A DNA stretch of 64,000 bases. Origin: Allomesorhizobium camelthorni. Lineage in GTDB: Bacteria > Pseudomonadota > Alphaproteobacteria > Rhizobiales > Rhizobiaceae. Positions 31,212 to 42,563 of this stretch are shown piece after piece. Within the stretch, counting starts at the first letter, position 1. Each line of letters begins with the position of its first letter. Where the stretch lies: positions 124,001 through 188,000 of the forward strand of contig NZ_JAAKZF010000001.1 in assembly GCF_011045125.1 (NCBI RefSeq), written 5' to 3'. Made by a program: the position numbers and the translations under genes. The notes beneath the pieces are model-generated. The model saw only the letters and a list, made by a program, of their open reading frames with translations, was not told where the DNA came from and searched no databases.

Positions 31212-31679
31212 TCAGCCGCACCAGCTCCGACGCTTGCCGCCCCGATATGGACGAACGATATCGCGTGCGAGCATCATTTCGGAAACTGCGGAGCCGTCCG
31301 GCGTCGCGACATCGGCCAGCACGCGGCCGTAATATTTCGCCCCGCCAATGTTGGAGATGGACACAGCGCCAGCCCCCAGCAGTTCGGCCAGGACGGCGCG
31401 TGCGTGCAGGGCGGCGAGGCGCTCGCGCTCGCAGCGGCTCTTCATCTCCGGCGCGTCGATGCCGCGCACACGGATGTTGACGCGCACCGAGTGCCCTGGC
31501 CAGACATGGGCCTCGGCAAGGAACGTGTCGCCGTCGATGATTTCGATCACGGTGGCTTCGACCGGACCCTTGAAGCGTTTGGCCGCTTCGGCCGATACAG
31601 CGGGCGAGAGGAAGAATGCAGCCGCCAGCATGGCCTGCAAAACCCGTGTCAGAGATGGGAATGGCGTCGGCGAATCCAT
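31212..31679 (-). CDS. Exported thermonuclease (SNase-like) family protein
   Basis: 155 residues. A signal peptide (about 1-33, LTRVLQAMLAAAFFLSPAVSAEA) is followed by an SNase fold with IEIIDGDTFLAEA, VRVNIRVRGIDAPEMKSRC and GRVLADVATPDGSAVSEMMLARDIVRPY. The Ca/catalytic Asp and Arg positions (DGDT, RGIDAPE) are present. It probably cuts nucleic acid outside the cytoplasm. A stand-alone gene with 260 bp of unremarkable sequence on its downstream side, before the VWA gene start. Confidence 0.85.
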   Translation of the reverse strand: MDSPTPFPSLTRVLQAMLAAAFFLSPAVSAEAAKRFKGPVEATVIEIIDGDTFLAEAHVWPGHSVRVNIRVRGIDAPEMKSRCERERLAALHARAVLAELLGAGAVSISNIGGAKYYGRVLADVATPDGSAVSEMMLARDIVRPYRGGKRRSWCG

Positions 31680-31730
31680 GACAAGGCATTTATTCCTATT
31701 TTCGGGAACAATGCAATGCCTGGCGGAGGA

Positions 31731-32600
31731 TCAGGCGATCGTATGCGCGCCGACTGTACGGTCGACGCCATGATAAGGCGGCTTGGCCGGGTGGCTTTCC
31801 TGCTCGTACGTCCAGACCTTGAAGGTGGTCAGGCTGTGCGGTCCGAAACTGTGCAGCAGCGGCACGTCGGTCGCGTCGCGGCCGCGCGCCACAACGACGC
31901 GACCGATGCGCGGCATGTTGTGCCGGGGGTCGAACGCGTACCATTTGCCGTCGAGGAACGCCTCGAACCAGGCGTTGAAATCCATCGGCGCCGGGTCCGG
32001 CGGCACGCCGATGTCGCCCAGATAGCCGTTCACATACCGGGCGGGAATATTCACGCAGCGGCATAGCGTGATCGCCAGATGCGCGAAATCGCGGCAGACG
32101 CCGACACGTTCTTCATGCGCCTGGGCGGCCGTACGCGTGCACCGTGCATAGCCGTAGCCGAAGGAAAGCCGGTTGTGCACATAGTCGACGATCGCCTGCA
32201 CCCTCGCCCAACCCCTCGGCGTCTGGCCGAACAGGTTCCAAGCCAGATTGCCCAGATGGTCCGTCTCGCAATAGCGGCTGCCAAGCAGGTAGCCGATCAC
32301 GTCATCAGGGAGTTCCTCGATGGGTGTCTCGCCGGCCAGCGTGTTGGTCTCGTCGGGCTCGCCGCTGTCCTCGATCACGGCATCGTAGAGAATACGAAAG
32401 CCGCCCGCCGGCGCCAGGAAGCGACGGCAGATGTTGCCATAGCGATCCTCGTAGATATGGCTCGGCGTCGACGGCAAGGTCAGCACGCGGGTCTGCCGCT
32501 TGATATCCTTCTGCCGGTCTTTGTGGATCTCCAATACCGAGATGACTGGCGTCGGCTGCGGGCATTCGATCGCGATTTCGTAGCCGAGCCTGATGAGCAT
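31731..32600 (-). CDS. Transglutaminase-like cysteine peptidase family protein
   Basis: 289 residues. An N-terminal bacterial transglutaminase beta-domain (about 1-150) is followed by the core, with nucleophile Cys in ERVGVCRDFAHLAITLCR and downstream PARYVNGYLGDIGVPP. The segment normally holding the catalytic His (x-AWFEAFL) reads DFNAWFEAFLDGKWYAFDPRHN. An Asn is at the aligned place, and a His occurs 15 residues later in DPRHN. ATG 32600 (MLIRLGYEIAIECPQPTPV) is the family start; the frame extends to 32726. Activity is uncertain. Confidence 0.83.
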   Translation of the reverse strand: MLIRLGYEIAIECPQPTPVISVLEIHKDRQKDIKRQTRVLTLPSTPSHIYEDRYGNICRRFLAPAGGFRILYDAVIEDSGEPDETNTLAGETPIEELPDDVIGYLLGSRYCETDHLGNLAWNLFGQTPRGWARVQAIVDYVHNRLSFGYGYARCTRTAAQAHEERVGVCRDFAHLAITLCRCVNIPARYVNGYLGDIGVPPDPAPMDFNAWFEAFLDGKWYAFDPRHNMPRIGRVVVARGRDATDVPLLHSFGPHSLTTFKVWTYEQESHPAKPPYHGVDRTVGAHTIA

Positions 32601-32722
32601 CTGTGTAACCCCGCGGAGAGAAGAAAGGCATTCGGCGCTCAACGCGTTGTGCCATTTCTTGTTCCGCAAAAGCCGCCGACCGGTACGGTCAAAGAAGCGC
32701 CTGCTGGTGGGTCGATGCAGCC

Positions 32723-32938
32723 TCAAAAATCGCTGGTCAGGCCCTTTATTTCCCAGTCGCCATAGCGTCCCGGCTCATTGCCTCCGCGCCCGCCTATCTC
32801 CTTGGGCAGCGACGCCTCGCGATCGCGATATGCCTTGCGCCGCGCTTCCGCCTCCTTGAGCGCGCGTTTCGCCGCCGGGCTCACCCGCTTGGCGACCTTG
32901 GGGGCTTCGTCAGCGTTGACTGGTCTGGTATCGGACAT
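32723..32938 (-). CDS. DUF1674 protein, succinate dehydrogenase assembly factor 4-like
   Basis: 71 residues. The C-terminal GGRGGNEPGRYGDWEIKGL is the DUF1674 signature shared with mitochondrial SDHAF4, which binds flavinylated SdhA before complex II assembly. The N-terminal half is charged and helical (SPAAKRALKEAEARRKAYRD). ATG 32938 (MSDTRPVNAD) was chosen over an in-frame start 16 codons upstream. It diverges from htpX. The bacterial role is inferred from the mitochondrial homologue. Confidence 0.88.
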   Translation of the reverse strand: MSDTRPVNADEAPKVAKRVSPAAKRALKEAEARRKAYRDREASLPKEIGGRGGNEPGRYGDWEIKGLTSDF

Positions 32939-33048
32939 CGGCGCTCCTGGAAGACGATTGAAACCGGGCGGCTGGTTCACCATCATATAGTCGGGCCGAA
33001 GCTGCGGTTCGAGCCTTTCCTGTGCAGCCGGCCATCATGGAGTCGACG

Positions 33049-34029
33049 ATGAACATGATACGCACCGCAATGCTGCTGGCCTTCATGACCGCGCTCTTCA
33101 TGGGCGTCGGCTATCTGATCGGCGGCGGCGGCGGCATGATGATCGCCTTCCTCATCGCTGCGGGCATGAACCTGTTCAGCTACTGGAACGCCGACAAGAT
33201 GGTGCTCCGAATGCACCACGCGGTCGAGGTCGACGAGCGCAACGCGCCGGAATATTTCGGCATCGTCCGCGACCTTGCCGCCAGCGCCGGCCTGCCCATG
33301 CCGAAGGTCTACCTGATCGACAATCCGCAGCCCAACGCCTTCGCCACCGGCCGAAATCCGCAAAATGCAGCAGTGGCGGCCACGACCGGCCTGCTGCAGC
33401 GCCTTTCCTATGAGGAGGTCGCGGCCGTCATGGCGCACGAACTCGCCCATGTGCAGAACCGCGACACTCTCACCATGACTATCACCGCGACGCTCGCCGG
33501 CGCGATTTCCATGCTCGGCAATTTCGCCTTCTTCTTCGGCGGCAATCGCGACAACAACAACCCGCTCGGCATCATCGGCATTCTCGTGGCAATGATCGTC
33601 GCGCCCCTGGCTGCCGCCCTGGTACAGATGGCGATCAGCCGCACGCGCGAATATTCCGCCGACCGCCGCGGCGCCGAAATCTGCGGCAATCCGCTCTGGC
33701 TCGCATCCGCCCTTGACAAGATCGCCCGCAACGCCGAACGGATCCACAATCCGGATGCCGAGCGCAATCCAGCCACGGCGCATCTTTTCATCATCAATCC
33801 CCTTTCCGGCGAGCGCATGGACAATCTTTTCTCGACCCACCCCAACACCGAGAACCGCATCGCCGCGCTCGAAGCGATGTCGCAAGCGGGAGCCGGCCGT
33901 CAGACTCGCCACGAGCAGCAGCCTTGGGGCGCGCCAGCGGCGGAACGCCCGGCCGAGCCGAAAGCTGAAGCTCCGAAAGCCAATCCGTGGGGCCGCAACC
34001 CGACCGGGCCTAAGGGCCCTTGGTCGTGA
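33049..34029 (+). CDS. htpX: Zinc metalloprotease HtpX
   Basis: 326 residues. Two N-terminal membrane segments (about 3-20 and 22-45) are followed by the zinc motif H130-E-L-A-H134 in [16 protein letters not shown] and two further hydrophobic stretches. [15 protein letters not shown] carries the third ligand Glu. It is a membrane-bound M48 peptidase that degrades misfolded membrane proteins, partly overlapping FtsH. The C-terminus has a Pro/Ala-rich tail after residue 285. ATG 33049 has GGAG six bases upstream. Its stop overlaps the rsmB start. Confidence 0.95.
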   Translation: MNMIRTAMLLAFMTALFMGVGYLIGGGGGMMIAFLIAAGMNLFSYWNADKMVLRMHHAVEVDERNAPEYFGIVRDLAASAGLPMPKVYLIDNPQPNAFATGRNPQNAAVAATTGLLQRLSYEEVAAVMAHELAHVQNRDTLTMTITATLAGAISMLGNFAFFFGGNRDNNNPLGIIGILVAMIVAPLAAALVQMAISRTREYSADRRGAEICGNPLWLASALDKIARNAERIHNPDAERNPATAHLFIINPLSGERMDNLFSTHPNTENRIAALEAMSQAGAGRQTRHEQQPWGAPAAERPAEPKAEAPKANPWGRNPTGPKGPWS

Positions 34030-35414
34030 CGGCCGAGAAAGGCCTGCACCGCAGCCGCAGATCGCCCGAAAGCACCGCATCAGCACGCGGCGCCGATGTC
34101 GCCGGCCTCGCCGCCCGCAAGGCCGCCGCGAAGCTCCTCGCAGCCGTCGTCGACGCCAAGACCTCGGCCGATGGCCTGACCGACCACGAGCACGGCCATC
34201 CGCAATACCGGGCGCTCGACATGCGCGACCGGGCGCTGGTGCGGGCGATCCTCGTCACCGCGCTGCGCTTCCGCCGCACCATCGACAATCTGATTTCGGC
34301 CCGGCTGGAAAAGCCGCTGCCGGCCAACGCCACGGCTCTCTCGCACCTGTTGCATGCGGCCGCCGCCCAAATCCTCTTCCTCGACATTCCCGACAGCGCC
34401 GCCGTCGACCTCGCCGTCACCCACGCCAAATCCGACACGCGTACCGCGCGTTTTTCCGGCCTGGTCAACGGCGTGCTGCGCTCGCTGGCGCGCGGCAAGG
34501 CCGAGGAACTGCCGGCCATGTTGGCCGACACGCAGGACGCGCCGGAATGGTTCCGCAGCCGGCTCGTCTCTACCTATGGCGCCGACACAGCGAACGAGAT
34601 CCTCGCCACCCACCGTGTCGAGGCGCCGGTCGACTTCACAGTCAAAACCGATGCCGAACGCTGGGCCGGCGAACTAGGCGGCATCATCCTGCCGACCGGC
34701 TCGGTGCGCGTTGCCCGGCTTGCCGCGTCGGTCGCCGAGTTGCCTGGCTTTGCCGAAGGCGCATGGTGGGTGCAGGACGCGGCAGCCGCCCTGCCGGCTC
34801 GCCTGTTCGGCGATATCGCCGGGCTGCGCGTCGCCGACCTCTGCGCCGCGCCCGGCGGCAAGACCGCGCAATTGGCGAAGGCGGGTGCGCATGTCACCGC
34901 CATCGACAGTTCGAAAAACCGCCTCGCCCGGCTCGAGTCCAACCTTCAGCGCCTCGGTCTGGCAGCGACGACCATCCAGGCCGACATTTTTCAGTTCGAG
35001 CCGGAACAGTTTTTCGACGCCGTGCTGCTCGACGCACCCTGCTCCTCGACCGGCACGGTGCGCCGCCATCCGGACGTGCTATGGACCAAATCGCCGGCCG
35101 ATGTCGAAAAGCTCGCGGACCTCCAGCGCCGCATGCTCGAACGGGCGACCGGCTTCATGAAGCCCGGCGGCCGCATCGTCTTCTCCAATTGCTCGCTCGA
35201 TCCACTCGAGGGCGAAGCGCTCGTCGCCGCATTCCTCGAAGCGCAGCCCGGCGTCGCTGCCGATCCAATTCTGCCCGGCGAGTTTCCCGCTCTCGACCAG
35301 TTTTTGACTCCTGATGGCGCGCTGCGCACCACTCCCGCCGACATGGCGCTCGGCGACCCCGCTATTTCGGGGATGGACGGCTTCTTCGCCGCGCGCCTGC
35401 GCCGGGTCGGCTAG
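34026..35414 (+). CDS. rsmB: 16S rRNA m5C methyltransferase, RsmB family
   Basis: 462 residues. An N-terminal NusB-like domain (about 20-150) precedes the SAM-methyltransferase domain, with [15 protein letters not shown] (motif I), [16 protein letters not shown] (Cys of motif IV) and [16 protein letters not shown] (nucleophilic Cys of motif VI). It methylates C967 of 16S rRNA. GTG 34026 overlaps the htpX stop (GTGA), so the two are translationally coupled. TTG 34020 is less likely. Confidence 0.93.
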   Translation: MTAEKGLHRSRRSPESTASARGADVAGLAARKAAAKLLAAVVDAKTSADGLTDHEHGHPQYRALDMRDRALVRAILVTALRFRRTIDNLISARLEKPLPANATALSHLLHAAAAQILFLDIPDSAAVDLAVTHAKSDTRTARFSGLVNGVLRSLARGKAEELPAMLADTQDAPEWFRSRLVSTYGADTANEILATHRVEAPVDFTVKTDAERWAGELGGIILPTGSVRVARLAASVAELPGFAEGAWWVQDAAAALPARLFGDIAGLRVADLCAAPGGKTAQLAKAGAHVTAIDSSKNRLARLESNLQRLGLAATTIQADIFQFEPEQFFDAVLLDAPCSSTGTVRRHPDVLWTKSPADVEKLADLQRRMLERATGFMKPGGRIVFSNCSLDPLEGEALVAAFLEAQPGVAADPILPGEFPALDQFLTPDGALRTTPADMALGDPAISGMDGFFAARLRRVG

Positions 35415-35626
35415 AGGATCAGGGCGAGAAAATTCAGATGATCGGCGCGTACTCCACATCGATGGCGCGCCGGTCCGGTTGAGGAGATCACAGCGGCCGA
35501 ATTTGTAGGCAACTTCGCAAGATTGCAGCGGGAAACGCTGCCGGATGGCGTCTCGCCAGGGCTGTGCGCCTGATCTGGAATTCCAAAGGGATTGACTATT
35601 CGGCTCGGCAATCGCTCTCTGGCACG

Positions 35627-37045
35627 TCAATTCGCGACTGGTACGCCTGAATTTTCCAATACCGACTTCGGCGCAATCCAGACCTCGACCTCGTGGTCGC
35701 GGCCGCGGACATGGATGGCGCCGTGCTCGACCATGCCGGAGAGCGCGTCTTCGTCGCCGGCGCGCTTCACGGCCTCGACGAGATCGGCGCCGACGCAGAC
35801 TTCGGCGTCGAGTTCGCGGCACATGGTCTGCAGCCGGCTCGCCACATTGCAGGTGTCGCCGACCACCGCGAAGGACAGGTTGCGCTCGCTGCCGATGGCG
35901 CCGAGCACGACCGGGCCGTACTGGCAGCCGATGCGGACATCGACCGGCGCGCTGCCTCTGGCGCGGCGCTCGCCGTTCCACTCTTCCACGGCCGCCGCCA
36001 TTGCGCGGGCGCAGCGCAGTGCGCGCGTCGCGTCGTCCTTGGCGGAAGCCGGGATGCCGAAAGTCGCCATGATGCAATCGCCGATATAGTTGTCGACCGT
36101 GCCGCCATGGTCGAAAACCACCTGCTCCATGCGGCGGTGGAAGGTGCGCAGCAATTCGAACACCTGCTCGGCCGGGTGATCCTCCGAATAGGCCGTGAAG
36201 CCGACAATGTCGGCGAAAAGCACCGCGACGTCCTGGCGGCGGACGGGGCCAAACGGTTCGTCGTTCGACGCCAGTTCGTCGACGACGTTGGGCGAGAAGT
36301 GGCGGGCGAGATTGGAGCGCGCGCGCTCGGCCGTCGTGTAGTCGTCCGCCATCTTTCGCGAGCGCGAAACCACTGTGGCGATAATGCCGGTGATGATCAG
36401 GATCACCACCACATGGGTGAGTTGATCGATCAGATCGACGAAATTCGGATTGAAGTAGAGCCTCACATGCTCGTCGAACCGCATGTTCTCGGCCTGTATC
36501 AGCGCGACTATCGTACCCGGACGCGTAATGACCCAGACGACAGCCGTGGTCCAGCAGATCGCAGCCGCGATGCCGAGCCACGCTGCAAGCCGCGGGGAAA
36601 GCGTCAGCGCGCCGAGACAGACAAAGATCAGCAGATACTGGAAACCTGCCTCGCGCAGGCTCATGGCCGGCGGCATGATGATCTCCGCAAACGGATTCGG
36701 TCCGACCAGCAGAAGCGTCAGCAGAATCATGTCGAGCGTGCCGAAGACCGCGCCCACCCACACCGGACTGTAACCTTTCTTCACGAGCCGGTAGTGGGCG
36801 AGTCCGATCAGGAAGAAGACGAAGACGGCCGAGAACATGAAGCCGGACGCCGGATCCCATTTGCTGAAGACGGTGAAGAAGATCTCGACCGCCAGCAAGG
36901 CTGCGGTGCGCGCCCAGAATTGCAGGCGCGCGCCTTCACGCTCAGCTTTCGCCATGAGCGAACCCAGCCTCAGGCGGCGTCTCTGTTCCAAATTGAGCGG
37001 CGTCGTCGTGGCCACGAAGTGCTCGGGAAGCGGCTGGATTTGCAT
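35627..37045 (-). CDS. Membrane-bound class III adenylate/guanylate cyclase
   Basis: 472 residues. Six membrane helices lie in the first 240 residues, then a short HAMP-like linker and a class III cyclase domain (about 260-440). [12 protein letters not shown] and [15 protein letters not shown] carry the two metal-binding Asp. [15 protein letters not shown] has the transition-state Asn/Arg region. It would make cAMP in the cytoplasm under control of the membrane sensor. Rhizobia carry many such cyclases. ATG 37045 ([10 protein letters not shown]) was preferred to 37075. Monocistronic; the signal sensed is unknown. Confidence 0.9.
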   Translation of the reverse strand: MQIQPLPEHFVATTTPLNLEQRRRLRLGSLMAKAEREGARLQFWARTAALLAVEIFFTVFSKWDPASGFMFSAVFVFFLIGLAHYRLVKKGYSPVWVGAVFGTLDMILLTLLLVGPNPFAEIIMPPAMSLREAGFQYLLIFVCLGALTLSPRLAAWLGIAAAICWTTAVVWVITRPGTIVALIQAENMRFDEHVRLYFNPNFVDLIDQLTHVVVILIITGIIATVVSRSRKMADDYTTAERARSNLARHFSPNVVDELASNDEPFGPVRRQDVAVLFADIVGFTAYSEDHPAEQVFELLRTFHRRMEQVVFDHGGTVDNYIGDCIMATFGIPASAKDDATRALRCARAMAAAVEEWNGERRARGSAPVDVRIGCQYGPVVLGAIGSERNLSFAVVGDTCNVASRLQTMCRELDAEVCVGADLVEAVKRAGDEDALSGMVEHGAIHVRGRDHEVEVWIAPKSVLENSGVPVAN

Positions 37046-37086
37046 GCGGAATTCCGGTGTTGAGTGCGAGGCCAACCGCGAACGGG

Positions 37087-38079
37087 TCAGCGAATCTCGC
37101 GCAAAATATAATCATACAGCAATTGCGCAGAGGCCGAGAGCGCACGGTTGCGGGTTCGGATCATGCTGTAGGGCTGGACATTGATCTCGAAGGGGATGGG
37201 CAGGATCTCGATGGCGCCGTTCAAGCCTTCATCGTTCCTGATGAATTTCGCCACTTCGAGCGCGATCGGCGCGATGGCGTCGGATTGCGCGATCATGACG
37301 AGGGTAAGCAGCACCGAGCTCGTGTTCAGCACGCGGTCGGGCAGCGCGACATTGTGAGTCATGAAGATGCTTTCCATGGTCCGGCGAAGCAGCGAGCCGC
37401 TCGGCTGGAACACCCATTCATATTCGGTCATCTGTTCAAGGCGCACGCTTGCCGCTCCCGCCAGCGGATGGCCGCGCCGCACCATCAGACAGGCTTTCTC
37501 GATTCCAATCACGCGGCTTTCGAACAGGCGCGGGTTCAAATCGTCGGGAATGCGCGAGATGATGAAGTCATGGCGCGAGGCGAGCAACTCACGCGCCAAT
37601 ATATTGCTGGTCTCGATCTGAACATTGATCTCGATGCGGGGATAGAGCGCGCGGATCTTACGGATCGCCGGCACCGCAAGCTCGATCGCAGGCGCGGTGA
37701 CCGCGCCGAGGAACACCGAACCGCCCTTGCCGGATTTCAGGTCGGAGATCTCGCGATCGACCTCGCGCATTTCGAGCAGCACCGCGCGGGCCCGCCGCGC
37801 CAGCGCATTGCCGTAGGGGGTGAGCCTGACGCCGCGCGGCAGCCGTTCGCAAAGCGGCACGGCGAGTATGTCCTCCATCTCCGCGATCATGCGCGAGGCG
37901 GCGGGCTGCGAGATGTTGAGCACATGGGCTGCGGCGCTGATCTGGCCATGTTCGTCGAGCGCCAGGATCATGCGCATATGCTGGAGCTTCAGTCCGCTTC
38001 GCAGCAGCCGGTCGCCCCCTTCGGATATCGCGCCGGCATCCCGCGCGGCCATGAGCGATCCGACCGCGTCGTTCGCCAT
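37087..38079 (-). CDS. gbpR: LysR-type regulator GbpR-like
   Basis: 330 residues. The winged HTH is at about 30-90 ([37 protein letters not shown]) and an effector domain follows. It is transcribed away from chvE with a 270-bp shared region, the arrangement of Agrobacterium gbpR. There the protein activates the sugar-binding protein gene in response to arabinose, galactose and similar sugars. GGAGAGG precedes the ATG. The name follows synteny and resemblance; effector specificity here is inferred. Confidence 0.85.
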   Translation of the reverse strand: MANDAVGSLMAARDAGAISEGGDRLLRSGLKLQHMRMILALDEHGQISAAAHVLNISQPAASRMIAEMEDILAVPLCERLPRGVRLTPYGNALARRARAVLLEMREVDREISDLKSGKGGSVFLGAVTAPAIELAVPAIRKIRALYPRIEINVQIETSNILARELLASRHDFIISRIPDDLNPRLFESRVIGIEKACLMVRRGHPLAGAASVRLEQMTEYEWVFQPSGSLLRRTMESIFMTHNVALPDRVLNTSSVLLTLVMIAQSDAIAPIALEVAKFIRNDEGLNGAIEILPIPFEINVQPYSMIRTRNRALSASAQLLYDYILREIR

Positions 38080-38349
38080 TCCACCTCTCCTTCGTCTGGC
38101 ATATCAAAAGCAGCATATCATTGCGCATACAACGCATTTGACAGTTATACCGATCGAATCCAACGTGGCCAGGTCGCGGGCACGCCCGGTGACGGCGCTC
38201 TGCCGCGCATCGAGGGAGGTGCACCGGCCCGCGAACGACAATGGGAGGACTGCCAAATTTATCCGTATGAGCCGGATCGCCTTGCGCGACCGGGAGACTT
38301 GCGCGCCGCCGGGATAGCCGGCCGCTACATCATCACAAGGGAGATTATA
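38080..38349. promoter_or_regulatory. gbpR/chvE divergent control region with ATAT-N10-ATAT site
   Basis: At 38101-38118 a pair of ATAT half-sites is separated by ten bases. It lies within two direct copies of GCATATCA (starting 38099 and 38113) and is 22 bp from the gbpR start. This geometry suits a LysR-family site used for autoregulation and chvE activation. The rest of the region is unremarkable up to AGGGAG before the chvE GTG. Confidence 0.45.
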
Positions 38350-39411
38350 GTGAAAATTATCAAGACGTTGGTTGGCGCGTTGGCGCTTGCAGCCATGACG
38401 TTTACCGCACAGGCCCAGGACAAGGGCACGGTCGGCATCGCGATGCCGACGAAATCGTCGCTGCGCTGGATCAGCGACGGCGACGCGCTCGTTGCCGCGC
38501 TGAAGGAGAAGGGCTACGGCACCGACCTGCAATACGCCGAAGACGACATCCCGAACCAGCTCGCGCAGATCGAGAACATGGTCACCAAGGACGTCAAGGC
38601 GCTGATCGTCGCCTCGATCGACGGCACCACGCTCTCGGCCGTCCTGCAGCAGGCCGCCGACAAGGGCGTCAAGGTCATCGCCTATGACCGCCTGATCCGC
38701 GACAGCGGCAATGTCGACTATTACACCACCTTCGACAACTTCAAGGTCGGCGTGCTCCAGGCCGAATCGCTGCTCAAGGGCCTCGGCTATCCCGAGAAGC
38801 AGGGACCGTTCAATGTCGAGCTGTTCGGCGGTTCGCCGGACGACAACAACGCCTTCTTCTTCTATGACGGCGCGATGTCGGTGCTCCAGCCGCTGATCGA
38901 CAAGGGCGTTCTCGTCGTCAAGTCGGGCCAGATGGGCATGGAAAAGGTCGGCACGCTGCGCTGGGACGGCGCCGTCGCGCAGGCCCGCATGGATAACATC
39001 CTGTCCGCCAACTACTCCGACGGCAGCCGCGTCGACGGCGTTCTGGCGCCCTATGACGGCCTCTCCCGCGGCATCATCTCGTCGCTGCGCGGCGTCGGCT
39101 ACGGCACAGCAGACCAGCCTTGGCCGGTCGTCACCGGACAGGACGCCGAAACTCCGTCGGTCAAGGGCATCATCGCCGGCGAGCAGTACTCGACCGTGTT
39201 CAAGGACACGCGCGAACTGGCCAAGGTAACGGCGAACCTGGTCGATGCCGTGCTTTCGGGTGGCACGCCGGAGATCAACGACACCAAGACCTACGACAAT
39301 GGCGTGAAGGTGGTTCCGTCCTACCTCCTCGTTCCCGTGTCGGTCGACAAGTCGAACTACGAAGAGATCGTGGTCGGCTCCGGCTACATCAAGGCCGAAG
39401 AGCTCAAGTAG
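38350..39411 (+). CDS. chvE: Multiple-monosaccharide-binding periplasmic protein ChvE
   Basis: 353 residues. A Sec signal peptide (1-23, ending TAQAQD) precedes a type I periplasmic binding protein: [57 protein letters not shown] and [20 protein letters not shown]. ChvE binds galactose, glucose, arabinose and others, delivers them to GguAB, and in Agrobacterium also to VirA. The start is GTG 38350 with AGGGAG nine bases upstream. A much longer frame through the gbpR region is spurious. First gene of the transport operon. Confidence 0.95.
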   Translation: MKIIKTLVGALALAAMTFTAQAQDKGTVGIAMPTKSSLRWISDGDALVAALKEKGYGTDLQYAEDDIPNQLAQIENMVTKDVKALIVASIDGTTLSAVLQQAADKGVKVIAYDRLIRDSGNVDYYTTFDNFKVGVLQAESLLKGLGYPEKQGPFNVELFGGSPDDNNAFFFYDGAMSVLQPLIDKGVLVVKSGQMGMEKVGTLRWDGAVAQARMDNILSANYSDGSRVDGVLAPYDGLSRGIISSLRGVGYGTADQPWPVVTGQDAETPSVKGIIAGEQYSTVFKDTRELAKVTANLVDAVLSGGTPEINDTKTYDNGVKVVPSYLLVPVSVDKSNYEEIVVGSGYIKAEELK

Positions 39412-39425
39412 GCTGGCTTTTCCTG

Positions 39426-39542
39426 CTCCCCGTCCTGAGCTTGTCGAAGGAACGGGGAGAAGGTGGCCCGAAGGCCGGATGAGGGGCAGCACCTGCATTG
39501 CAAGGGTTCCGCCCCTCATCTGCCTCCTGAGTTTGCCGAAGG
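39426..39542 (+). repeat. Two hairpins and two REP-like cores in the chvE-gguA spacer
   Basis: CTCCCCGT/ACGGGGAG (39426-39433 with 39452-39459) encloses a CCTGAGCTTGTCGAAGG core. Then the perfect 10-bp stem GATGAGGGGC/GCCCCTCATC (39478-39487 with 39511-39520) is followed by a second core, CCTGAGTTTGCCGAAGG (39526-39542). Placed right after the binding-protein gene, such stems can stabilise the upstream mRNA and lower expression of the downstream ABC genes. Confidence 0.7.
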
Positions 39543-39580
39543 GCGGCAAGAGACCTCCGGCCTAACGACAAAGAAAAGCG

Positions 39581-41116
39581 ATGATGGAAAAAACCATTCT
39601 GGAGATGCGCGGCATCACCAAGACCTTTCCCGGCGTCAAGGCGCTGCAGGACGTCAATCTGAATGTCCGCGCCGGCGAAATCCACGCCATCGTCGGCGAG
39701 AACGGCGCCGGAAAATCGACGCTGATGAAGGTGCTGTCCGGGGTCTATCCGCATGGCAGCTATACAGGTGAAATCCACTACGAAGGCCAGGAATGCCACT
39801 TCAAGGGCATCCATGACAGCGAGCGGCAGGGCATCGTCATCATCCACCAGGAACTGGCCCTGGTTCCACTGCTGTCGATCGCCGAGAACATCTATCTCGG
39901 CAACGAGCAGGCTCATTACGGCGTCATCGACTGGAACGCGGTCCGCCGCGGCGCGGCCGCACTGCTGGCCAAGGTCGGGCTGAAGGAAGATCCCGATACG
40001 CTGATCACCAACATCGGTGTCGGCAAGCAGCAGCTCGTCGAGATCGCCAAGGCGCTGTCGAAGGAAGTGAAGCTGCTCATCCTCGACGAGCCGACCGCAT
40101 CCCTGAGCGAAAAGGACAGCGACGCGCTGCTCAACCTGCTTGTCGAGTTCAAGAAGCAGGGCATCGCCTCCATCCTGATTTCCCATAAGCTCAACGAGGT
40201 CGGCAAGGTCGCCGACCGCATCACCATCCTGCGCGACGGCCGCACGATCGAGACGCTCGACCGGCACGACATCAGCGAAGACCGCATCATCACGTCGATG
40301 GTGGGGCGCACGCTGGAAGATCGCTTCCCGACGCGCATGCCGAAGATCGGCGAGACGATCTTCGAGGTGAAGAACTGGGTGGTGCACCACCCGCTTCATG
40401 CCGACCGGCAGGTCATCAAGGGCGTCGACATCAGCGTCCGGAAGGGCGAGGTCGTCGGTATTGCGGGGCTGATGGGCGCCGGCCGGACCGAGTTCGCGAT
40501 GAGCGTGTTCGGCAAGAGCTACGGGCAACGGGTCAGCGGCGAGATCTTCCTGCACGGCAAAAAGATAGACGCATCGACCGTCGGCAGGGCTGTCGCGCAT
40601 GGCCTGGCCTATGCGACGGAGGACCGCAAGACCTTCGGCCTCAACCTGATCGACCACATCAAGCACAACATCACCATCGCCAACCTCAAGGGCGTGGCGA
40701 ACAATGGCGTCATCGACGACATGCGCGAGCTGAATATCGCCAACGACTATCGCAAGCGAACCAACATCCGCTCGTCGAGCGTCTATCAGACGACCGGCAA
40801 TCTGTCCGGCGGCAACCAGCAAAAGGTGGTGCTGTCGAAGTGGCTGTTTTCGGACCCTGAGGTCCTGATCCTCGACGAGCCGACGCGCGGCATCGACGTC
40901 GGCGCCAAGTACGAGGTCTACACCATCATCAACAAGCTCGCGGATGAAGGCAAAGGCATTCTTGTCATCTCCTCCGAAATGCCTGAACTGCTTGGCATCT
41001 GCGACCGCATCTATGTCATGAACGAGGGGCGCATCGTCGGTGAAATGGCCGGCAGCGAAGCGTCCCAGGAGAAGATCATGCGCGCCATCGTGCGCGGGGA
41101 AGGAAAAGCATCATGA
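39581..41116 (+). CDS. gguA: Sugar ABC transporter ATP-binding protein GguA/MmsA
   Basis: 511 residues with two tandem ABC domains. Domain 1 has GENGAGKST and [32 protein letters not shown]. Domain 2 (about 260-505) has a degenerate P-loop [10 protein letters not shown] and [36 protein letters not shown], as in RbsA/MglA proteins. It powers uptake of the sugar delivered by ChvE. It follows chvE on the same strand and its ATGA stop overlaps the gguB start. Confidence 0.95.
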   Translation: MMEKTILEMRGITKTFPGVKALQDVNLNVRAGEIHAIVGENGAGKSTLMKVLSGVYPHGSYTGEIHYEGQECHFKGIHDSERQGIVIIHQELALVPLLSIAENIYLGNEQAHYGVIDWNAVRRGAAALLAKVGLKEDPDTLITNIGVGKQQLVEIAKALSKEVKLLILDEPTASLSEKDSDALLNLLVEFKKQGIASILISHKLNEVGKVADRITILRDGRTIETLDRHDISEDRIITSMVGRTLEDRFPTRMPKIGETIFEVKNWVVHHPLHADRQVIKGVDISVRKGEVVGIAGLMGAGRTEFAMSVFGKSYGQRVSGEIFLHGKKIDASTVGRAVAHGLAYATEDRKTFGLNLIDHIKHNITIANLKGVANNGVIDDMRELNIANDYRKRTNIRSSSVYQTTGNLSGGNQQKVVLSKWLFSDPEVLILDEPTRGIDVGAKYEVYTIINKLADEGKGILVISSEMPELLGICDRIYVMNEGRIVGEMAGSEASQEKIMRAIVRGEGKAS

Positions 41117-42369
41117 GCACCGAAACGCTCACCAATGCCGAACGAAACGCCAAGGCCTCGGCGCAGATGGCGCTCAAGGACAATCTGCGCGACTACGGCC
41201 TGGTTCTGGCGCTCATCGCGATCATGGTGTTTTTCCAGTGGCAAACCAATGGCGTGCTATTCAAGCCGGTGAACCTGACCAATCTGGTGCTGCAGAATAG
41301 CTACATCATCATCATGGCGCTCGGCATGCTGCTGGTCATCGTGGCGGGACACATCGACCTGTCCGTCGGCTCGGTCTCGGGCTTCGTCGGAGCGGTCGCG
41401 GCGGTCCTGATGGTGCAGTACAAGCTCGATCCGATCCTGACGACACTGATCTGCCTTGCCGTCGGTGGACTGATCGGTGCAAGCCAGGGCTACTGGATCG
41501 CCTACATGAAGATCCCCTCCTTCATCGTCACCTTGGCGGGCATGCTGGTTTTCAAGGGCCTGTCGTTGGCGCTCCTGGGCGGCATGTCGGTAGGGCCGTT
41601 CCCGCCGGCGTTCCAGCTTCTCTCCGCCGGCTTCATTCCCGACGTGATCGGCCCGTTGACGCTTGTCCAACCAACGCTCGACGCCGCCGGAAAACCTGTT
41701 GCCGGAAGCGCCGTGGTGCTGCACTCGACCACGCTTCTGATCGGCGTTGTCATTGTCGCGCTCATGCTCTGGTCCAGCTTGCGCAGTCGGGCGAATCGCG
41801 AAAGCCACGGCTACGAAGCCGAACCATTCACTCTATTCGTCGTCAAGAACGCGGTAATTTCGGCTATCGTGCTCTTCCTGATCTACATGATGGCGTCCTA
41901 TCGCGGCTTACCCAATGTGCTGATCGTCATGGGCGTGCTGATCGCGCTGTTCGTCTTCATCACCAAGCGTATGACGTTCGGACGGCGCGTCTTTGCCATG
42001 GGCGGCAACGTCAAGGCGGCGGCGCTCTCGGGCATCAAGACCGAGCGCCTGACCTTCTACGTCTTCATCATCATGGGCATGCTTGCGGCGCTGGCGGGGC
42101 TGATCTTCGCCGCCCGGCTCAACACGGCGACGCCCAAGGCCGGCCTCGGCTTCGAACTCGACGTGATCGCGGCGGTTTTCATCGGCGGCGCGTCTGCCAT
42201 GGGCGGCGTCGGCCAGGTCGCGGGCGCGGTCATCGGCGCCTTCATCATGGGCGTCATGAACAACGGCATGTCGATCATGGGCGTCAACATCGACTGGCAG
42301 CAGGTCATCAAGGGCCTGGTGCTGCTCGGCGCGGTGGTCTTCGACGTCTACAACAAGAACAAGGCCTGA
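41113..42369 (+). CDS. gguB: Sugar ABC transporter permease GguB/MmsB
   Basis: 418 residues, about ten to twelve membrane helices of the BPD_transp_2 family. The conserved EAA-like region is [35 protein letters not shown], followed by [25 protein letters not shown]. It is longer than RbsC because of a periplasmic insertion (about 150-240), typical for the multiple-monosaccharide branch. Translation is coupled to gguA through an ATGA overlap. Confidence 0.94.
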   Translation: MSTETLTNAERNAKASAQMALKDNLRDYGLVLALIAIMVFFQWQTNGVLFKPVNLTNLVLQNSYIIIMALGMLLVIVAGHIDLSVGSVSGFVGAVAAVLMVQYKLDPILTTLICLAVGGLIGASQGYWIAYMKIPSFIVTLAGMLVFKGLSLALLGGMSVGPFPPAFQLLSAGFIPDVIGPLTLVQPTLDAAGKPVAGSAVVLHSTTLLIGVVIVALMLWSSLRSRANRESHGYEAEPFTLFVVKNAVISAIVLFLIYMMASYRGLPNVLIVMGVLIALFVFITKRMTFGRRVFAMGGNVKAAALSGIKTERLTFYVFIIMGMLAALAGLIFAARLNTATPKAGLGFELDVIAAVFIGGASAMGGVGQVAGAVIGAFIMGVMNNGMSIMGVNIDWQQVIKGLVLLGAVVFDVYNKNKA

Positions 42370-42563
42370 GGGCCGGAAGCTTGCGGAATACGGTCATCGA
42401 CGGCGTGCGCTGAAACCTCGCCGAAGTTCCAGTCGGAGCGATCGTGATCGACATCAGGACGAAGCTTTTGACGCGCCGGGCGTGACGCCGTCCGGCGGAC
42501 GGGAATGGCTGCGTAATTTTTGAGCTGGTCAAATGGCCGATAGCGGACTGCAAGGAGGCTGAG
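42370..42563. other. gguB-gguC spacer
   Basis: 194 bp with no recognised gene, terminator or repeat. AAGGAGG sits 5 bp before the gguC start. Co-transcription with gguAB is likely but not shown. Confidence 0.4.

Noticed and set aside
35079-36860. 593-residue minus-strand frame over rsmB and the cyclase
   Set aside because: Overlaps two supported genes in another frame; no domain recognised.
37057-38349. In-frame 5' extension of chvE through the gbpR gene
   Set aside because: ChvE has a proper signal peptide and ribosome-binding site at GTG 38350; the extension lies opposite gbpR.
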